From Gammaproteobacteria bacterium (GTDB lineage: Bacteria > Pseudomonadota > Gammaproteobacteria > Pseudomonadales > Pseudohongiellaceae), in NCBI GenBank assembly GCA_029245395.1, contig JAQWPL010000008.1, positions 22,768 to 86,767 on the forward strand: a stretch of DNA of 64,000 bases, in the 5' to 3' direction. This document shows, in pieces, positions 38,616-48,102 of the stretch. Both the position numbers and the translations under genes were made by a program. Each line of letters begins with the position of its first letter. The stretch's first letter is position 1. Below the pieces are notes generated by a model. The model was not told the DNA's origin and did not search any database. It saw only the letters and a program-made list of their open reading frames with translations.

Positions 38616-40451
38616 ATGCTAGAGCTTTTTTGGTTAGTCCCGGTCATACCGTTCATAGGGTTTCTGATTCTTACCCTTACGTTTGGTAAGTTGCCGCAAG
38701 TATACGCAGGCATCATTGGTGCAGGCTCCATCGGTCTGTCCTTTCTGTTTGCTTTGCTTGCCGGATCCAGTTTCCTGGCTGCAGATATTACGGCCTATTC
38801 CCAGACGCTCTGGACCTGGATTTCTGTAGGGGATCTGGAAGTTGGCTTCACCTTTTATCTGGATGGCGTTTCGCTGGTCATGATGTATGTCATTACCGGC
38901 GTTGGTTTTTTGATACATATCTATGCCACTGGCTACATGAGTGGCGATCCAAGTTTTTCGCGCTTCTTTGCCTACATGAATTTGTTTGTGTCGGCCATGT
39001 TGATTCTGGTGCTGGCGGACAACCTCGTTCTGTTATTCATGGGTTGGGAAGGCGTGGGCTTGTGTTCGTATTTGTTGATTGGCTTTTGGTATACCGACCC
39101 AAACAATGGCTACTGTGCCCGCAAGGCATTTGTCATGACACGGGTAGGGGATGCGTTCATGGCTATTGGCCTGTTCGCGTTATTTATCAGCACGGGCACC
39201 CTGAATATCCAGGAGGCCATGTTTAATGCTGAAGCCGAATGGGTCGTGGGTTCCGGCATTGCCACGGCAGTGACATTGTTATTACTAGGGGGAGCAGTTG
39301 GCAAGTCAGCGCAATTGCCTTTGCAAACCTGGCTGCCGGATGCCATGGCAGGACCAACACCCATTTCCGCTTTGATACATGCAGCCACAATGGTGACGGC
39401 TGGCGTTTACCTGATTTCCCGCACCCATGTTCTGTATCTGCTTGCGCCCGATGTTCAGTACCTCGTCGGGGTAATTGGCATGATCACCCTGTTGATGGCA
39501 GGTTTTACAGCGTTAACCCAAAACGACATCAAGAAAGTATTGGCGTATTCAACTGTTAGCCAGATCGGTTACATGTTCCTCGCCCTTGGCGTAGGTGCAT
39601 GGGGCAGTGCCATTTTTCACCTGATGACACACGCCTTTTTCAAAGCGCTGCTGTTCCTGACTGCCGGCTCTATTATTCTGGCCATGCATCATGAGCAGGA
39701 TATATTCAAGATGGGGGGCTTACGTAAAGATCTGCCCTGGAGTCATTGGTTGTTTCTAATCGGTACCGTTGCGCTCGTTGCATTGCCGTTCACGTCCGGC
39801 TTCTGGAGTAAGGAAGAAATTCTCGCCAGTGCTCTGGAACATCATGAGGGTGGCTATTTATTGTGGCTAGGTGGTGTTGCCGGTGCATTCATGACAGCGC
39901 TTTACAGTTTCCGTCTTTACTTTCTGGTGTTTTATGGCAAGAAAACCCACGACGGACATGAAGTCATGGGCTGGCACTTGCAAGGGCCTTTAGTGGTTCT
40001 GGCTATCCTCGCGCTTATCGGTGGTTACATCCATATTCCCGTAGAAGCTGTATTTCCGGAAGTGGCAGAACATCATCCTTCCCTGTTTTATCAAGCCATC
40101 ATGATCGGCTTGCCGATGCTGGGTATTTATATTGCCTGGCTGATTTTTATCAAAGGCAAACTGGACCTGAACAAACTGGCGGGGCAGGGCTTTGGCGCCA
40201 AACTGCATCGCTTCTGGTACACCCAGTGGGGTATGGATTGGTTATATGACAAAGTCATTGTCAGCCCATACGTCTGGCTTGCTGAATTTAACAAAAGCGA
40301 TGTTATTGATTCTTTCTATAACGGGTCTGCCAGGGTGGTGCGTTTCTGTCATGACATCATGAGTGAAACCCAGACCGGGCAACTACGCTGGTATGCCATC
40401 AGCGTAGCCTATGGCCTGTTAGTGCTGGTCACTATAGGAGTATTACTGTGA
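38616..40451 (+). CDS. nuoL: NADH-quinone oxidoreductase subunit L
   Basis: Distal antiporter-like proton-pumping subunit, 611 residues, about 16 helices with the long lateral helix near the C-terminus. The proton-pathway residues are in FMGWEGVGLCSYLLIGFW (Glu) and GKSAQLPLQTWLPDAMAGPTPISALIHAATMVTAG (Lys and His). ALLFLTAGSIILAMHHEQDIFKMGGL is also typical. Its stop overlaps the GTG start of nuoM by 4 bp. Confidence 0.96.
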   Translation: MLELFWLVPVIPFIGFLILTLTFGKLPQVYAGIIGAGSIGLSFLFALLAGSSFLAADITAYSQTLWTWISVGDLEVGFTFYLDGVSLVMMYVITGVGFLIHIYATGYMSGDPSFSRFFAYMNLFVSAMLILVLADNLVLLFMGWEGVGLCSYLLIGFWYTDPNNGYCARKAFVMTRVGDAFMAIGLFALFISTGTLNIQEAMFNAEAEWVVGSGIATAVTLLLLGGAVGKSAQLPLQTWLPDAMAGPTPISALIHAATMVTAGVYLISRTHVLYLLAPDVQYLVGVIGMITLLMAGFTALTQNDIKKVLAYSTVSQIGYMFLALGVGAWGSAIFHLMTHAFFKALLFLTAGSIILAMHHEQDIFKMGGLRKDLPWSHWLFLIGTVALVALPFTSGFWSKEEILASALEHHEGGYLLWLGGVAGAFMTALYSFRLYFLVFYGKKTHDGHEVMGWHLQGPLVVLAILALIGGYIHIPVEAVFPEVAEHHPSLFYQAIMIGLPMLGIYIAWLIFIKGKLDLNKLAGQGFGAKLHRFWYTQWGMDWLYDKVIVSPYVWLAEFNKSDVIDSFYNGSARVVRFCHDIMSETQTGQLRWYAISVAYGLLVLVTIGVLL

Positions 40452-41950
40452 TCCTGGCGTGGCTCATCTCTATATTATTTGTTGGTGGCATTGGTGCCTG
40501 GCTGTCAGAAAAAAGCAATCCGGAATTGCCCCGTGTTATAGCCCTGGCAACCATTTTGCTGGATCTGTTGCTTGTCGTGTTAATGCTGGTTGCACCTGGT
40601 GCATTGGGACTGGACGCGGCGGCTCAGGCTGACCTTGGCGAACCAGGGCAGTGGCTTGTTCTTTACAGCAGTGAGTGGATTCCCCGTTTTGGTATTTCCT
40701 TTATATTTGGTGCCGATGGCCTGGGCCTGTTGCTGATCACACTGACTGTCTTTCTTGGTCTCGTTTCCCTTGGTTCTGCCTGGCATGAAATTAAAGAGCG
40801 TACCGGGTTTTTCTATTTCAACTTGTTGTGGACTCTGGCCGGTGTAATTGGGGTTTTTACGGCGCTGGATATGTTCCTGTTTTTCTTCTTTTGGGAAGTG
40901 ATGTTAATACCGATGTATTTCATCATCGCTATCTGGGGGCATGAAAACAAGGAATATGCCGCCACGAAGTTTTTCATTTTTACTCAGGTGAGCGGCATGT
41001 TGATGTTGCTGTCGATCCTGGTGTTGGTGTTCTTCCATTTCCAGGATGCCGGCGAAATTACCTTCAGTTACTTTGACTTGTTGGGAACCAATATTCCGCC
41101 AGGGTATGCCTTTTGGGTGATGCTGGGTTTCTTCCTCGCGTTTGCTACCAAGTTACCTACTGTGCCTATGCATAACTGGTTACCGGATGCGCATTCCCAG
41201 GCACCTACCGCTGGTTCAGTTATACTGGCAGGCATCCTGTTAAAAACTGGCGCCTATGGATTGATCCGTTTTGCCATTCCCCTGTTTCCGCAAGCCACTG
41301 CAGCCTTTGCGCCAACAGCTATGTTACTGGGAGTTATTAGTATTCTTTACACCGCCAAAGTAGCTTTTGCCCAAAATGATTTAAAACGCCTGATTGCCTA
41401 TACATCGGTTAGTCACATGGGCTTTGTCATGCTGGGTATCTATGCCTGGACTTCACAGGGTGTGCAGGGTGCTGTTATGACTATGCTGGCACATGGCTTA
41501 AGTGCTGCAGCACTGTTTATGCTTGCAGGTGGATTGCAGCACCGTATACATACTCGTCAAATGGACGAAATGGGCGGGCTTTGGGGTGCTGCTCCAAAAA
41601 TGGGTTTCATGGCCCTGTTTTTTACCGTAGCAGCAGTAGGGATGCCTGGGTTGGGTAACTTTATCGGCGAATTCCTGGTATTGCTTGGTGCCTTCCGCAT
41701 CAGTGTTGCAGCGGCTGCGGCAGCAGCCATTGGCATGGTGGTAGCCGCCGTGTATTCACTGATTGTTATTCAGAAAGTATTTCATGGGGAAAACACCCAC
41801 AAACTGGAATTGAAAGACCTGACCACTATAGAAATGATCTGCTTCGGCATGATGATGATTGGTTTGTTGTGGATGGGTCTATATCCACAATCCATGCTGG
41901 ATATGTCAGAGCCGACCCTGCGCAGCCTTGGGGTTTTGTTCTTTCAATAG
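40448..41950 (+). CDS. nuoM: NADH-quinone oxidoreductase subunit M
   Basis: Antiporter-like proton-pumping subunit, 500 residues and about 14 helices. Key segments are FFFFWEVMLIPMYFIIAIWGHENKEYAATKFF with the conserved Glu and FATKLPTVPMHNWLPDAHSQAPTAGSVILAGILLKTGAYG with Lys and His residues. The start is GTG at 40448, inside the nuoL stop. An 87-bp spacer follows, with repeated AAGTAGAAGTAGAAG. Confidence 0.96.
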   Translation: MILAWLISILFVGGIGAWLSEKSNPELPRVIALATILLDLLLVVLMLVAPGALGLDAAAQADLGEPGQWLVLYSSEWIPRFGISFIFGADGLGLLLITLTVFLGLVSLGSAWHEIKERTGFFYFNLLWTLAGVIGVFTALDMFLFFFFWEVMLIPMYFIIAIWGHENKEYAATKFFIFTQVSGMLMLLSILVLVFFHFQDAGEITFSYFDLLGTNIPPGYAFWVMLGFFLAFATKLPTVPMHNWLPDAHSQAPTAGSVILAGILLKTGAYGLIRFAIPLFPQATAAFAPTAMLLGVISILYTAKVAFAQNDLKRLIAYTSVSHMGFVMLGIYAWTSQGVQGAVMTMLAHGLSAAALFMLAGGLQHRIHTRQMDEMGGLWGAAPKMGFMALFFTVAAVGMPGLGNFIGEFLVLLGAFRISVAAAAAAAIGMVVAAVYSLIVIQKVFHGENTHKLELKDLTTIEMICFGMMMIGLLWMGLYPQSMLDMSEPTLRSLGVLFFQ

Positions 41951-42037
41951 TGGAAAATTAAATTGCAGAATAAGTAGAAGTAGAAGAATAGGACTGGTAC
42001 ACAATTATTAATTCGAATCAGAAAACTGGCAGCCACT

Positions 42038-43498
42038 ATGACTAGCAATCTCATAATCGACCTGATGCAGATAATCATGCTGACGGCTACCACCGTGGTA
42101 GTGATGGTGACTGCTGCCTTCAAACGGGATCATGCTGTGGTATGTGGTCTTACCGTATTTGGCCTGTTTGCTTCTCTGATGACATTCCTGTTAATCAAGC
42201 CGGTATTACCCTTCGCAGCAACTGAACTTCTGATGATCGACGAGTACAGCCTGTTCTTTTCCAATCTGATCATTGTCGGTGCAATTGCCGTGGCTTTACT
42301 TGCTTATCCCTATTTCAGAAATCACAGTGCACAAAACGAAGAGTTTTATATTCTACTGCTGACAGCAACCCTGGGTGCGGTGGTGCTTGCCTGTAGCAAT
42401 CATTTCGTTGCCTTCCTACTGGGTGTGGAAATATTGGGTATTAGTCTATATGCCATGATTGCTTATACAGTGCATGACACCTCTTCCGCGAAATTCCCAC
42501 TGGAGGCGGGCATCAAGTACTTGATCCTTTCGGCGCTGGCTTCTGCTATCACATTATTTGGCATCGCCCTGGTGTATGCCTTCCTGGGCACCATGGGCTT
42601 TGATGAAATTCCCGCTGCACTTGAAGCGGCAGGTGAGCCTGGACCTGTTTTTATAATTGGAGTGCTTATGATTGTGGCAGGGGCAGCGTTCAAACTGTCG
42701 CTGGTTCCTTTTCATATCTGGACTCCGGATGTCTATGAAGGTGCTCCGGTTCCAGTCACAGCCTATCTTGCTACTGTGTCCAAGGCCGCCATGCTGGCGG
42801 TCACGTTACGCCTGCTGCTGGCATCCAATGCCCTTGAATTCAATGCAGTCACAGCTGTACTGACTGTTATGGCGGCCGCCTCCATGATTGTCGGGAATCT
42901 ATTGGCTGTTATGCAGGAAAACACCAAACGCCTGTTGGCCTATTCCTCGATAGCTCACCTGGGTTACCTCATGGTTGTGGTTGTTGCTGCAGCGCAGGTG
43001 GAAAATGCGCTCTCGGTAGAAGCTACCAGTTTCTATATGCTGGCCTATTTCATTATGTCTTTGGCGGGATTCGCCGTGATCAGTGCCATTTCTTCCAGCG
43101 TAAAAGAACTGGATCAACTCAGTGATTTTCGTGGTTTGTTCTGGCGCAATACCTGGTTGTCCAGTGTGCTTATCATAGTGTTATTTTCATTGGCCGGTAT
43201 TCCACTGACGGCTGGATTCATTGGTAAATTCTATATCTTCAGCATTGGGGTGGAAGGGGAGTTATGGTTCCTGCTGACAATACTCATTATAGGTAGCGCA
43301 ATAGGTCTGTATTATTACCTGCGCCTTATCTATACCATGATGCAACCTCCGGAAAGTATTTCTAATGATCCTGCTGCTATGCAGATACCGGCAGGGGTTC
43401 AGGTGGTTCTTGTGACAATGACCATTGCCATCATTTACCTTGGGGTCTATCCGGCGCCCATGATCAACACTTTACAGAGTCTGTCCGGGGCTTTTTAA
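42038..43498 (+). CDS. nuoN: NADH-quinone oxidoreductase subunit N
   Basis: Third antiporter-like proton-pumping subunit, 486 residues and about 14 helices. Conserved elements are FLLGVEILGISLYAMIAY, GAAFKLSLVPFHIWTPDVYEGAPVPVTAYLATVSKAAMLAV and RLLAYSSIAHLGYLMV. It is the last gene of the nuo operon, which holds subunits A to N with C and D fused. Confidence 0.96.
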   Translation: MTSNLIIDLMQIIMLTATTVVVMVTAAFKRDHAVVCGLTVFGLFASLMTFLLIKPVLPFAATELLMIDEYSLFFSNLIIVGAIAVALLAYPYFRNHSAQNEEFYILLLTATLGAVVLACSNHFVAFLLGVEILGISLYAMIAYTVHDTSSAKFPLEAGIKYLILSALASAITLFGIALVYAFLGTMGFDEIPAALEAAGEPGPVFIIGVLMIVAGAAFKLSLVPFHIWTPDVYEGAPVPVTAYLATVSKAAMLAVTLRLLLASNALEFNAVTAVLTVMAAASMIVGNLLAVMQENTKRLLAYSSIAHLGYLMVVVVAAAQVENALSVEATSFYMLAYFIMSLAGFAVISAISSSVKELDQLSDFRGLFWRNTWLSSVLIIVLFSLAGIPLTAGFIGKFYIFSIGVEGELWFLLTILIIGSAIGLYYYLRLIYTMMQPPESISNDPAAMQIPAGVQVVLVTMTIAIIYLGVYPAPMINTLQSLSGAF

Positions 43499-43949
43499 AA
43501 CAAGTCTTTTACACCTTTACGAATCTGGAAATTTATTTTCACACTGTGGGCACGCCTCACGAAAACCGCGGTTAAGTCTCTCTCAAACTACAAATAGGGT
43601 AGAGGCCACCACTGGGTTTCCCTTAAAATAAACGCCAGAATGATTGACTGCGTGATGCTGTAGGTACAATGCAAACTGCTCGCATTGAATACTTATCAAC
43701 ACACTGTTCAAAAAATAGCCAAATTTAACCCCCTTTAGCCGTTAAAACCCTGAAATCAGGGTTTTTTGTGTGGATAACTTGCATTGCTATTTCCATCTTG
43801 ATTAGAATCCACCCCCCGGCTGGATATTTGCGCGTACAGAGACACAAAGTGTTAGGCCGGGCAACACTAAAAATAAATAAAAGCAGTATTAACCAGTAAC
43901 CGGCCTGAGTGTCATTTAGTGCACTGCCAGGCAGATCCGGAGTCCCGTT
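43499..43949. other. Intergenic region between nuoN and the recombinase gene
   Basis: 451 bp without a credible gene. It holds AACCGCGGTT, a 10-bp palindrome (43564-43573), the nuo terminator (43744-43767), and CTGCC-A-GGCAG (43924-43934) in the leader of the recombinase gene. GGAG about ten bases before the ATG at 43950 is the ribosome site of the recombinase. I do not see paired repeats of the kind that mark a recombination site. Confidence 0.5.
43744..43767 (+). terminator. Rho-independent terminator of the nuo operon
   Basis: AAAACCCTGA (43744-43753) pairs with TCAGGGTTTT (43756-43765), closing over AA or a slightly larger loop, followed by a short T-run. It lies about 245 bp after the nuoN stop. 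The A-rich left arm means it could also act on the minus strand. Confidence 0.82.
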
Positions 43950-44648
43950 ATGTCGGTTTACAGCTATACACGCACATCGCAGATTGAATGCCACGAGTCC
44001 TCTCAGGAACTCGTAACCATCCTAGAAAAAGAAGATCTTCGCCTACAAACCTATGCTTTGAGCGAAGGTATGAAAGTCAACGAACGCTTCGTGGATGAAA
44101 ACCAGAAGTGGAATATCAGTTTCATGAAACGGCCGCATGCCGCTGACATGATGAAAAGGCTGGAGGCCGATGACATCATCCTTGTTTGTACGTTAGAACG
44201 TATTTTCAGTAACTGTGATGACATAACAAGTACTCTTCAGGAATTACGTAAGCGCAAAATAAAACTGATAGTGGTCGACCTGGATGGAGATGTTAGCGAT
44301 AAAGAGCTCGCACCGAAATTCACGGATATGCTGAAAGTTTTCCACAGCCTGGAAAAACGCCGTTCCACCGAACGTATCAAGACTGTTAAGCAAAGCCAGC
44401 GCAAAAAAGGACGTTTCCTTGGCGGCAGCAGGCCCTTTGGTTACATGATTCATTCCAACGGACGTCTAATAGAAAACCCGATGGAACAGCGGGTCCTGAA
44501 AAAGATCCTGGAAATGAAAAAGCAGGGTAAATCGCTCAGGGCTATCTCATCTGAAGTCAGCACGCCCATGATGCCTGTCAGTTTTAAAACGGTTCAGCGT
44601 CTTATCAAACGCCATGACACTGAAATGATAGCGCGGCAGGAAGGCTAG
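43950..44648 (+). CDS. Small serine recombinase / resolvase-like protein
   Basis: 232 residues of the serine-recombinase (resolvase/invertase) family. The N-terminal catalytic domain keeps Tyr6, Arg8 and Ser10 in YTRTS, the same positions as in gamma-delta resolvase, and also Asp49 and Arg61. The usual D-R-x-x-R helix motif reads E83-R84-I-F-S87, so the first Asp is Glu and the last Arg is Ser, which may weaken catalysis. A basic linker and GGSRPFGYMI (residues ~165-175) lead to a C-terminal helix-turn-helix-like region with ISSEVSTPMMPVSFKTVQRLIKRH. It stands alone between nuoN and lolC, with no transposase, inverted repeats or cargo around it. Its role is unknown. Confidence 0.8.
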   Translation: MSVYSYTRTSQIECHESSQELVTILEKEDLRLQTYALSEGMKVNERFVDENQKWNISFMKRPHAADMMKRLEADDIILVCTLERIFSNCDDITSTLQELRKRKIKLIVVDLDGDVSDKELAPKFTDMLKVFHSLEKRRSTERIKTVKQSQRKKGRFLGGSRPFGYMIHSNGRLIENPMEQRVLKKILEMKKQGKSLRAISSEVSTPMMPVSFKTVQRLIKRHDTEMIARQEG

Positions 44649-44661
44649 AAATAAGTCAGAT

Positions 44662-44685
44662 TCCGATCAAAGGAACTGATCGGGA
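44662..44685 (+). terminator. Hairpin after the recombinase gene
   Basis: CCGATCA (44663-44669) pairs with TGATCGG (44677-44683) around AAGGAAC; flanking T-A/G pairs may extend it. It is 14 bp after the recombinase stop. The T-run after it is short (TTT), so it is a weak or assisted terminator. Confidence 0.55.
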
Positions 44686-44770
44686 TTTCACGACTCAAAA
44701 CATACACGCAGTCATGTGATTTGCTTTGCCTCGATTGCCTGTACAAATGCCCCCTCATCTTCCAACTCTG

Positions 44771-44802
44771 TTTAATGCTGATATGATTTAATGCTGACAT
44801 GA
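44771..44802 (+). repeat. 16-bp tandem duplication over the lolC start codon
   Basis: TTTAATGCTGATATGA (44771-44786) and TTTAATGCTGACATGA (44787-44802) differ at one base. The second copy contains the lolC ATG (44799-44801), and the first contains a matching ATG sixteen bases upstream that is out of frame. Confidence 0.9.
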
Positions 44803-46046
44803 TTAAGTCCCTGCCACTCTTTATCGGCCTGCGTTATATTCTGGCAAAAAAAGATAATCGCTATATATCGTTCACTTCGCTGATTTCAATGGCCGGCTTA
44901 ACGCTGGGCGTGCTTTCAATCATTGTGGTTTTGTCTGTATTTAATGGTTCCCAGGGAATTATGCGTGAGCGTACCTTGATTACTGTGCCCCATGGTAATA
45001 TTGCGTCCATTGGTAATTTCAACGACTGGCCCGCAGCCCTGGAAGAGCTGAGAACCTATGCGGACATTATTGGTGCAGCGCCTTATATAGGCATCGAAGC
45101 CATGCTCAGCCAACAAGGCTATCATCAGGTGACGGCAATCAAGGCAATTGCACCTGATGAAGAATCCTCTGTATCAACCATTTCAGAAAATATGGTGCAG
45201 GGTCGTCTTGATGATCTTGTCTCCGGGCAGAACGGAATAATATTAGGCAGAACACTGGCTGATAACATGCGCCTGAATAGAGGTGATTCAGTCAATCTGT
45301 TAGTGCCGGCGGTTAGCGCAAACAACAGCGTTTCACTAGGTATGCATCGTTTTACTGTTGTCGGCATATTCGACCCACGCTTCACTATAGGGTCGGACCT
45401 GGCTTTGATCCATCTAGAGGACAGCCTTCCTTTGATTGGCAGCAATAATCTGTCTGAATATATCCAGTTGCGTTTGCGTGTGAATGACTTAAACCGTGCC
45501 GATGAAATAGTTGAGGATGCCGTGACAGGACTTACACAATTTTTTCCAGACAATGAGTTTGTAGGCACCGACTGGAGTGTCACTGAGGCCAGTCTGTTTA
45601 ATGCGTTGAAACTGGAAAAAGTGATGACCTGGTTCATGCTGATGATGATTGTTGCCATTGGCGCCTTCAACATCATTTCCACACTGGTTATGGTTGTGTC
45701 AGAAAAGAAAGCAGACATAGCTATTTTACGTACCATGGGTGCAGGTGCTGGAACAGTCATGGGTATTTTTGTAGTTCAGGGGACCATGGTGGGCATTATT
45801 GGTACATGCATCGGCGCACTGGCCGGAGTGACACTGGCAGTAAATTTTTCAGTCTTGTCTTCTTCGCTTGAAGCAGTACTTTCTCCTTCCAGTCTTTTCT
45901 TGATCAGCTCTTTACCTTCATCATTACAAGCCTCTGACGTATGGGTAACTTGCATTGCTGCACTGTCGATAAGTTTTATGGCAACCCTGTATCCAGCGTT
46001 GAAAGCATCGCAAGTGTTGCCTGCGGAGGTGCTGCGCTATGAATGA
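44799..46046 (+). CDS. lolC: Lipoprotein-releasing ABC transporter permease LolC
   Basis: Inner-membrane component of LolCDE, which extracts outer-membrane lipoproteins and hands them to LolA. 415 residues. An N-terminal helix (FTSLISMAGLTLGVLSIIVVLSVFNG), a large periplasmic domain and three C-terminal helices make the MacB/FtsX-type layout. AIGAFNIISTLVMVVSEKKADIAILRTMGAG is the family hallmark that contacts LolD. The ATG at 44799 lies in a tandem duplication. It overlaps lolD by 8 bp. Confidence 0.93.
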   Translation: MIKSLPLFIGLRYILAKKDNRYISFTSLISMAGLTLGVLSIIVVLSVFNGSQGIMRERTLITVPHGNIASIGNFNDWPAALEELRTYADIIGAAPYIGIEAMLSQQGYHQVTAIKAIAPDEESSVSTISENMVQGRLDDLVSGQNGIILGRTLADNMRLNRGDSVNLLVPAVSANNSVSLGMHRFTVVGIFDPRFTIGSDLALIHLEDSLPLIGSNNLSEYIQLRLRVNDLNRADEIVEDAVTGLTQFFPDNEFVGTDWSVTEASLFNALKLEKVMTWFMLMMIVAIGAFNIISTLVMVVSEKKADIAILRTMGAGAGTVMGIFVVQGTMVGIIGTCIGALAGVTLAVNFSVLSSSLEAVLSPSSLFLISSLPSSLQASDVWVTCIAALSISFMATLYPALKASQVLPAEVLRYE

Positions 46047-46746
46047 AGGAGTCATAGTGTGCGAACACCTCTCCAGAACATACCGGGAGGGAGGCAAGGA
46101 CCTACAGGTTTTAAGAGATACTAATCTGGTGGTTCAGGCGAGTGAAAGTGTGGCTATTACAGGCACTTCCGGTTCCGGAAAAACCACATTACTTAACCTG
46201 CTGGGTGGAATAGACAAACCTACATCAGGGCATGTATTTATTCTCGGGCAAGATGTTTCAGACCTTACAGGGAACGATCTGGATCTCTTGCGTAATCGGA
46301 CGCTTGGCTTTGTGTATCAATTTCATCATCTGCTGGGTGAATTTTCAGCATTGGAAAATACCGCAATGCCTCTGCTTATCGGAAAGCGTCCTTTCGCAGA
46401 AGCCATGGAGCGGGCAGCCGTAATTCTCGGAAAAGTGGGATTGAGTGAACGACTTGAGCATAAACCGGCCCAGCTATCTGGTGGAGAACGTCAGCGGGTG
46501 GCCATTGCCAGAGCGCTGATCAATGAACCAGCCTGTGTGTTGATGGATGAACCTACCGGAAATCTCGACGGCGAGACAGCAGCGGGAATTCAGAGGTTGA
46601 TGCAAACCTTGAAAACGGAACTCACCACCAGTTTTATCGTTGTGACTCATGACATGGCTTTCGCCGCCCAGATGGACACCGGTTACCAGTTGATTAATGG
46701 CGAGCTGGGAAAAACCACTTCATCAGAAACCACATCAGGGGGTTGA
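46039..46746 (+). CDS. lolD: Lipoprotein-releasing ABC transporter ATPase LolD
   Basis: ATPase of the LolCDE complex, 235 residues. Walker A is GTSGSGKTT, the signature is LSGGERQR, Walker B is CVLMDEPTGNLD, and the LolD/MacB-type Q-loop region is GFVYQFHHLLGEFSALEN, which holds the LolC-specific contact. It overlaps lolC by 8 bp and lolE by 4 bp. Confidence 0.95.
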   Translation: MNEGVIVCEHLSRTYREGGKDLQVLRDTNLVVQASESVAITGTSGSGKTTLLNLLGGIDKPTSGHVFILGQDVSDLTGNDLDLLRNRTLGFVYQFHHLLGEFSALENTAMPLLIGKRPFAEAMERAAVILGKVGLSERLEHKPAQLSGGERQRVAIARALINEPACVLMDEPTGNLDGETAAGIQRLMQTLKTELTTSFIVVTHDMAFAAQMDTGYQLINGELGKTTSSETTSGG

Positions 46747-48005
46747 TCATGCAGATATCCCTGGCGGTCTATATTGGCAGGCGTTTCTCTTCAGTGCGCT
46801 CGAAAAATATGCTGATAGGCGTGATCTCTCTACTGTCCATTACAGGATTAAGCCTTGGTGTTGCCATACTCATTACTGTGCTTTCAGTAATGAATGGCTT
46901 TGACCGTGAATTGCAAAACAGAATTTTGTCCATGGTGCCGCATATCACCATGAGTAGCACAAGAAATGAACAGCTTCAGGACAATACAGTTTGGGCTGAA
47001 GTAGAAACTGACCTGGCAAATGTTGAAGGGGTTACTGGCAGTGCGCCTTACCTGCAATTGGAAGGCATGTTGTTGGCCAATGGCAAGAGCAAAGGAATTG
47101 TATTAAACGGCGTGGATCCGACTGCAGAAAAGAAACTCTCCATCATCGAAGATTTTGTTTTAAGCGGAACTTTTGAAAACCTGCAGGACAGACGTTACCA
47201 ATTGCTTATTGGAGAAGGGTTAGCTAATTTTTTGGGTGTTGCTGTTGGTGACAGAGTGACCTTGGTATCTACCGATGTTCCTATAACGCCACTGGGTGAA
47301 TTTACTCGTCAGAAGCGGTTTACTGTCGGAGGTATATTCCGCGTGGGTTCACAACTGGATACAGGTTTGGCCATTGCCCATATTGCCGATGCGCAACGTG
47401 TTTATCGGCTTGGTAATACTATCCATGGATTGCGCCTGCAGGTAGATGATTTGTTCAATGTCAGTGACATCAGCCGCCGTATTCGAACGGAAGTAACTGA
47501 TGATTTCATGGTCTCAGACTGGACCCGCGAATATGGCAATATCTATGAAAATATTCGTCTTTCAAAAACCCTGGTAGGCTTTTTACTTACTTTGTTGGTC
47601 GCCGTGGCGGCATTCAATATAGTGGTCAGTCTTGTAATGGTAGTCAGGGAAAAGCAGGGTGATATTGCCATACTGCGTGCTATGGGCACTTCCTTTGGCA
47701 GTATCCGTAATATTTTTCTTGTGCAGGGCTTTAGCGTTGGTCTGATTGGCACTTTTTTCGGCCTGCTTCTTGGCATACTACTTTCACTGACAATCAGCGA
47801 TGTCATTGCCTGGCTTGAAAGGGCGCTGGATATTCAATTCCTCAGTGCTGATATCTACCCTGTTAATTACTTGCCTGCGCAAATTCAGACTGGAGACCTT
47901 ATTTTGGTTTGCGGCCTGTCACTATTCTTGACTATGCTAGCCACTTTGCTGCCAGCCCATTCGGCAGCCAGAGTAGATCCGGCAAACGCTCTACGATTTG
48001 AGTAA
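46743..48005 (+). CDS. lolE: Lipoprotein-releasing ABC transporter permease LolE
   Basis: Second permease of LolCDE, 420 residues with the same layout as LolC: N-terminal helix (LLSITGLSLGVAILITVLSVMNGFDRELQNRIL), large periplasmic domain, three C-terminal helices, and the conserved AFNIVVSLVMVVREKQGDIAILRAMG. The order lolC-lolD-lolE is standard. The operon closes at the terminator at 48043. Confidence 0.93.
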   Translation: MIMQISLAVYIGRRFSSVRSKNMLIGVISLLSITGLSLGVAILITVLSVMNGFDRELQNRILSMVPHITMSSTRNEQLQDNTVWAEVETDLANVEGVTGSAPYLQLEGMLLANGKSKGIVLNGVDPTAEKKLSIIEDFVLSGTFENLQDRRYQLLIGEGLANFLGVAVGDRVTLVSTDVPITPLGEFTRQKRFTVGGIFRVGSQLDTGLAIAHIADAQRVYRLGNTIHGLRLQVDDLFNVSDISRRIRTEVTDDFMVSDWTREYGNIYENIRLSKTLVGFLLTLLVAVAAFNIVVSLVMVVREKQGDIAILRAMGTSFGSIRNIFLVQGFSVGLIGTFFGLLLGILLSLTISDVIAWLERALDIQFLSADIYPVNYLPAQIQTGDLILVCGLSLFLTMLATLLPAHSAARVDPANALRFE

Positions 48006-48042
48006 TCAGGTACATAGTAAATAAAAGCAAATAAGAAAATAG

Positions 48043-48066
48043 AAAACAGGTAAAACCTGGTTTTTT
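48043..48066 (+). terminator. Terminator after lolE
   Basis: AAAAC-AGGT (48043-48051) pairs with ACCT-G-GTTTT (48055-48064) with one bulged base, followed by T-rich sequence. It lies 40 bp after the lolE stop, before comEC. Confidence 0.75.
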
Positions 48067-48102
48067 GCACTACGCTGTTTAAAAAATGTGGTGTAAAACA
48101 AA

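Noticed and set aside
43499..44798. An integrated transposon or phage around the serine recombinase
   Set aside because: No terminal inverted repeats, target duplication, cargo genes or att-like direct repeats could be found by eye.
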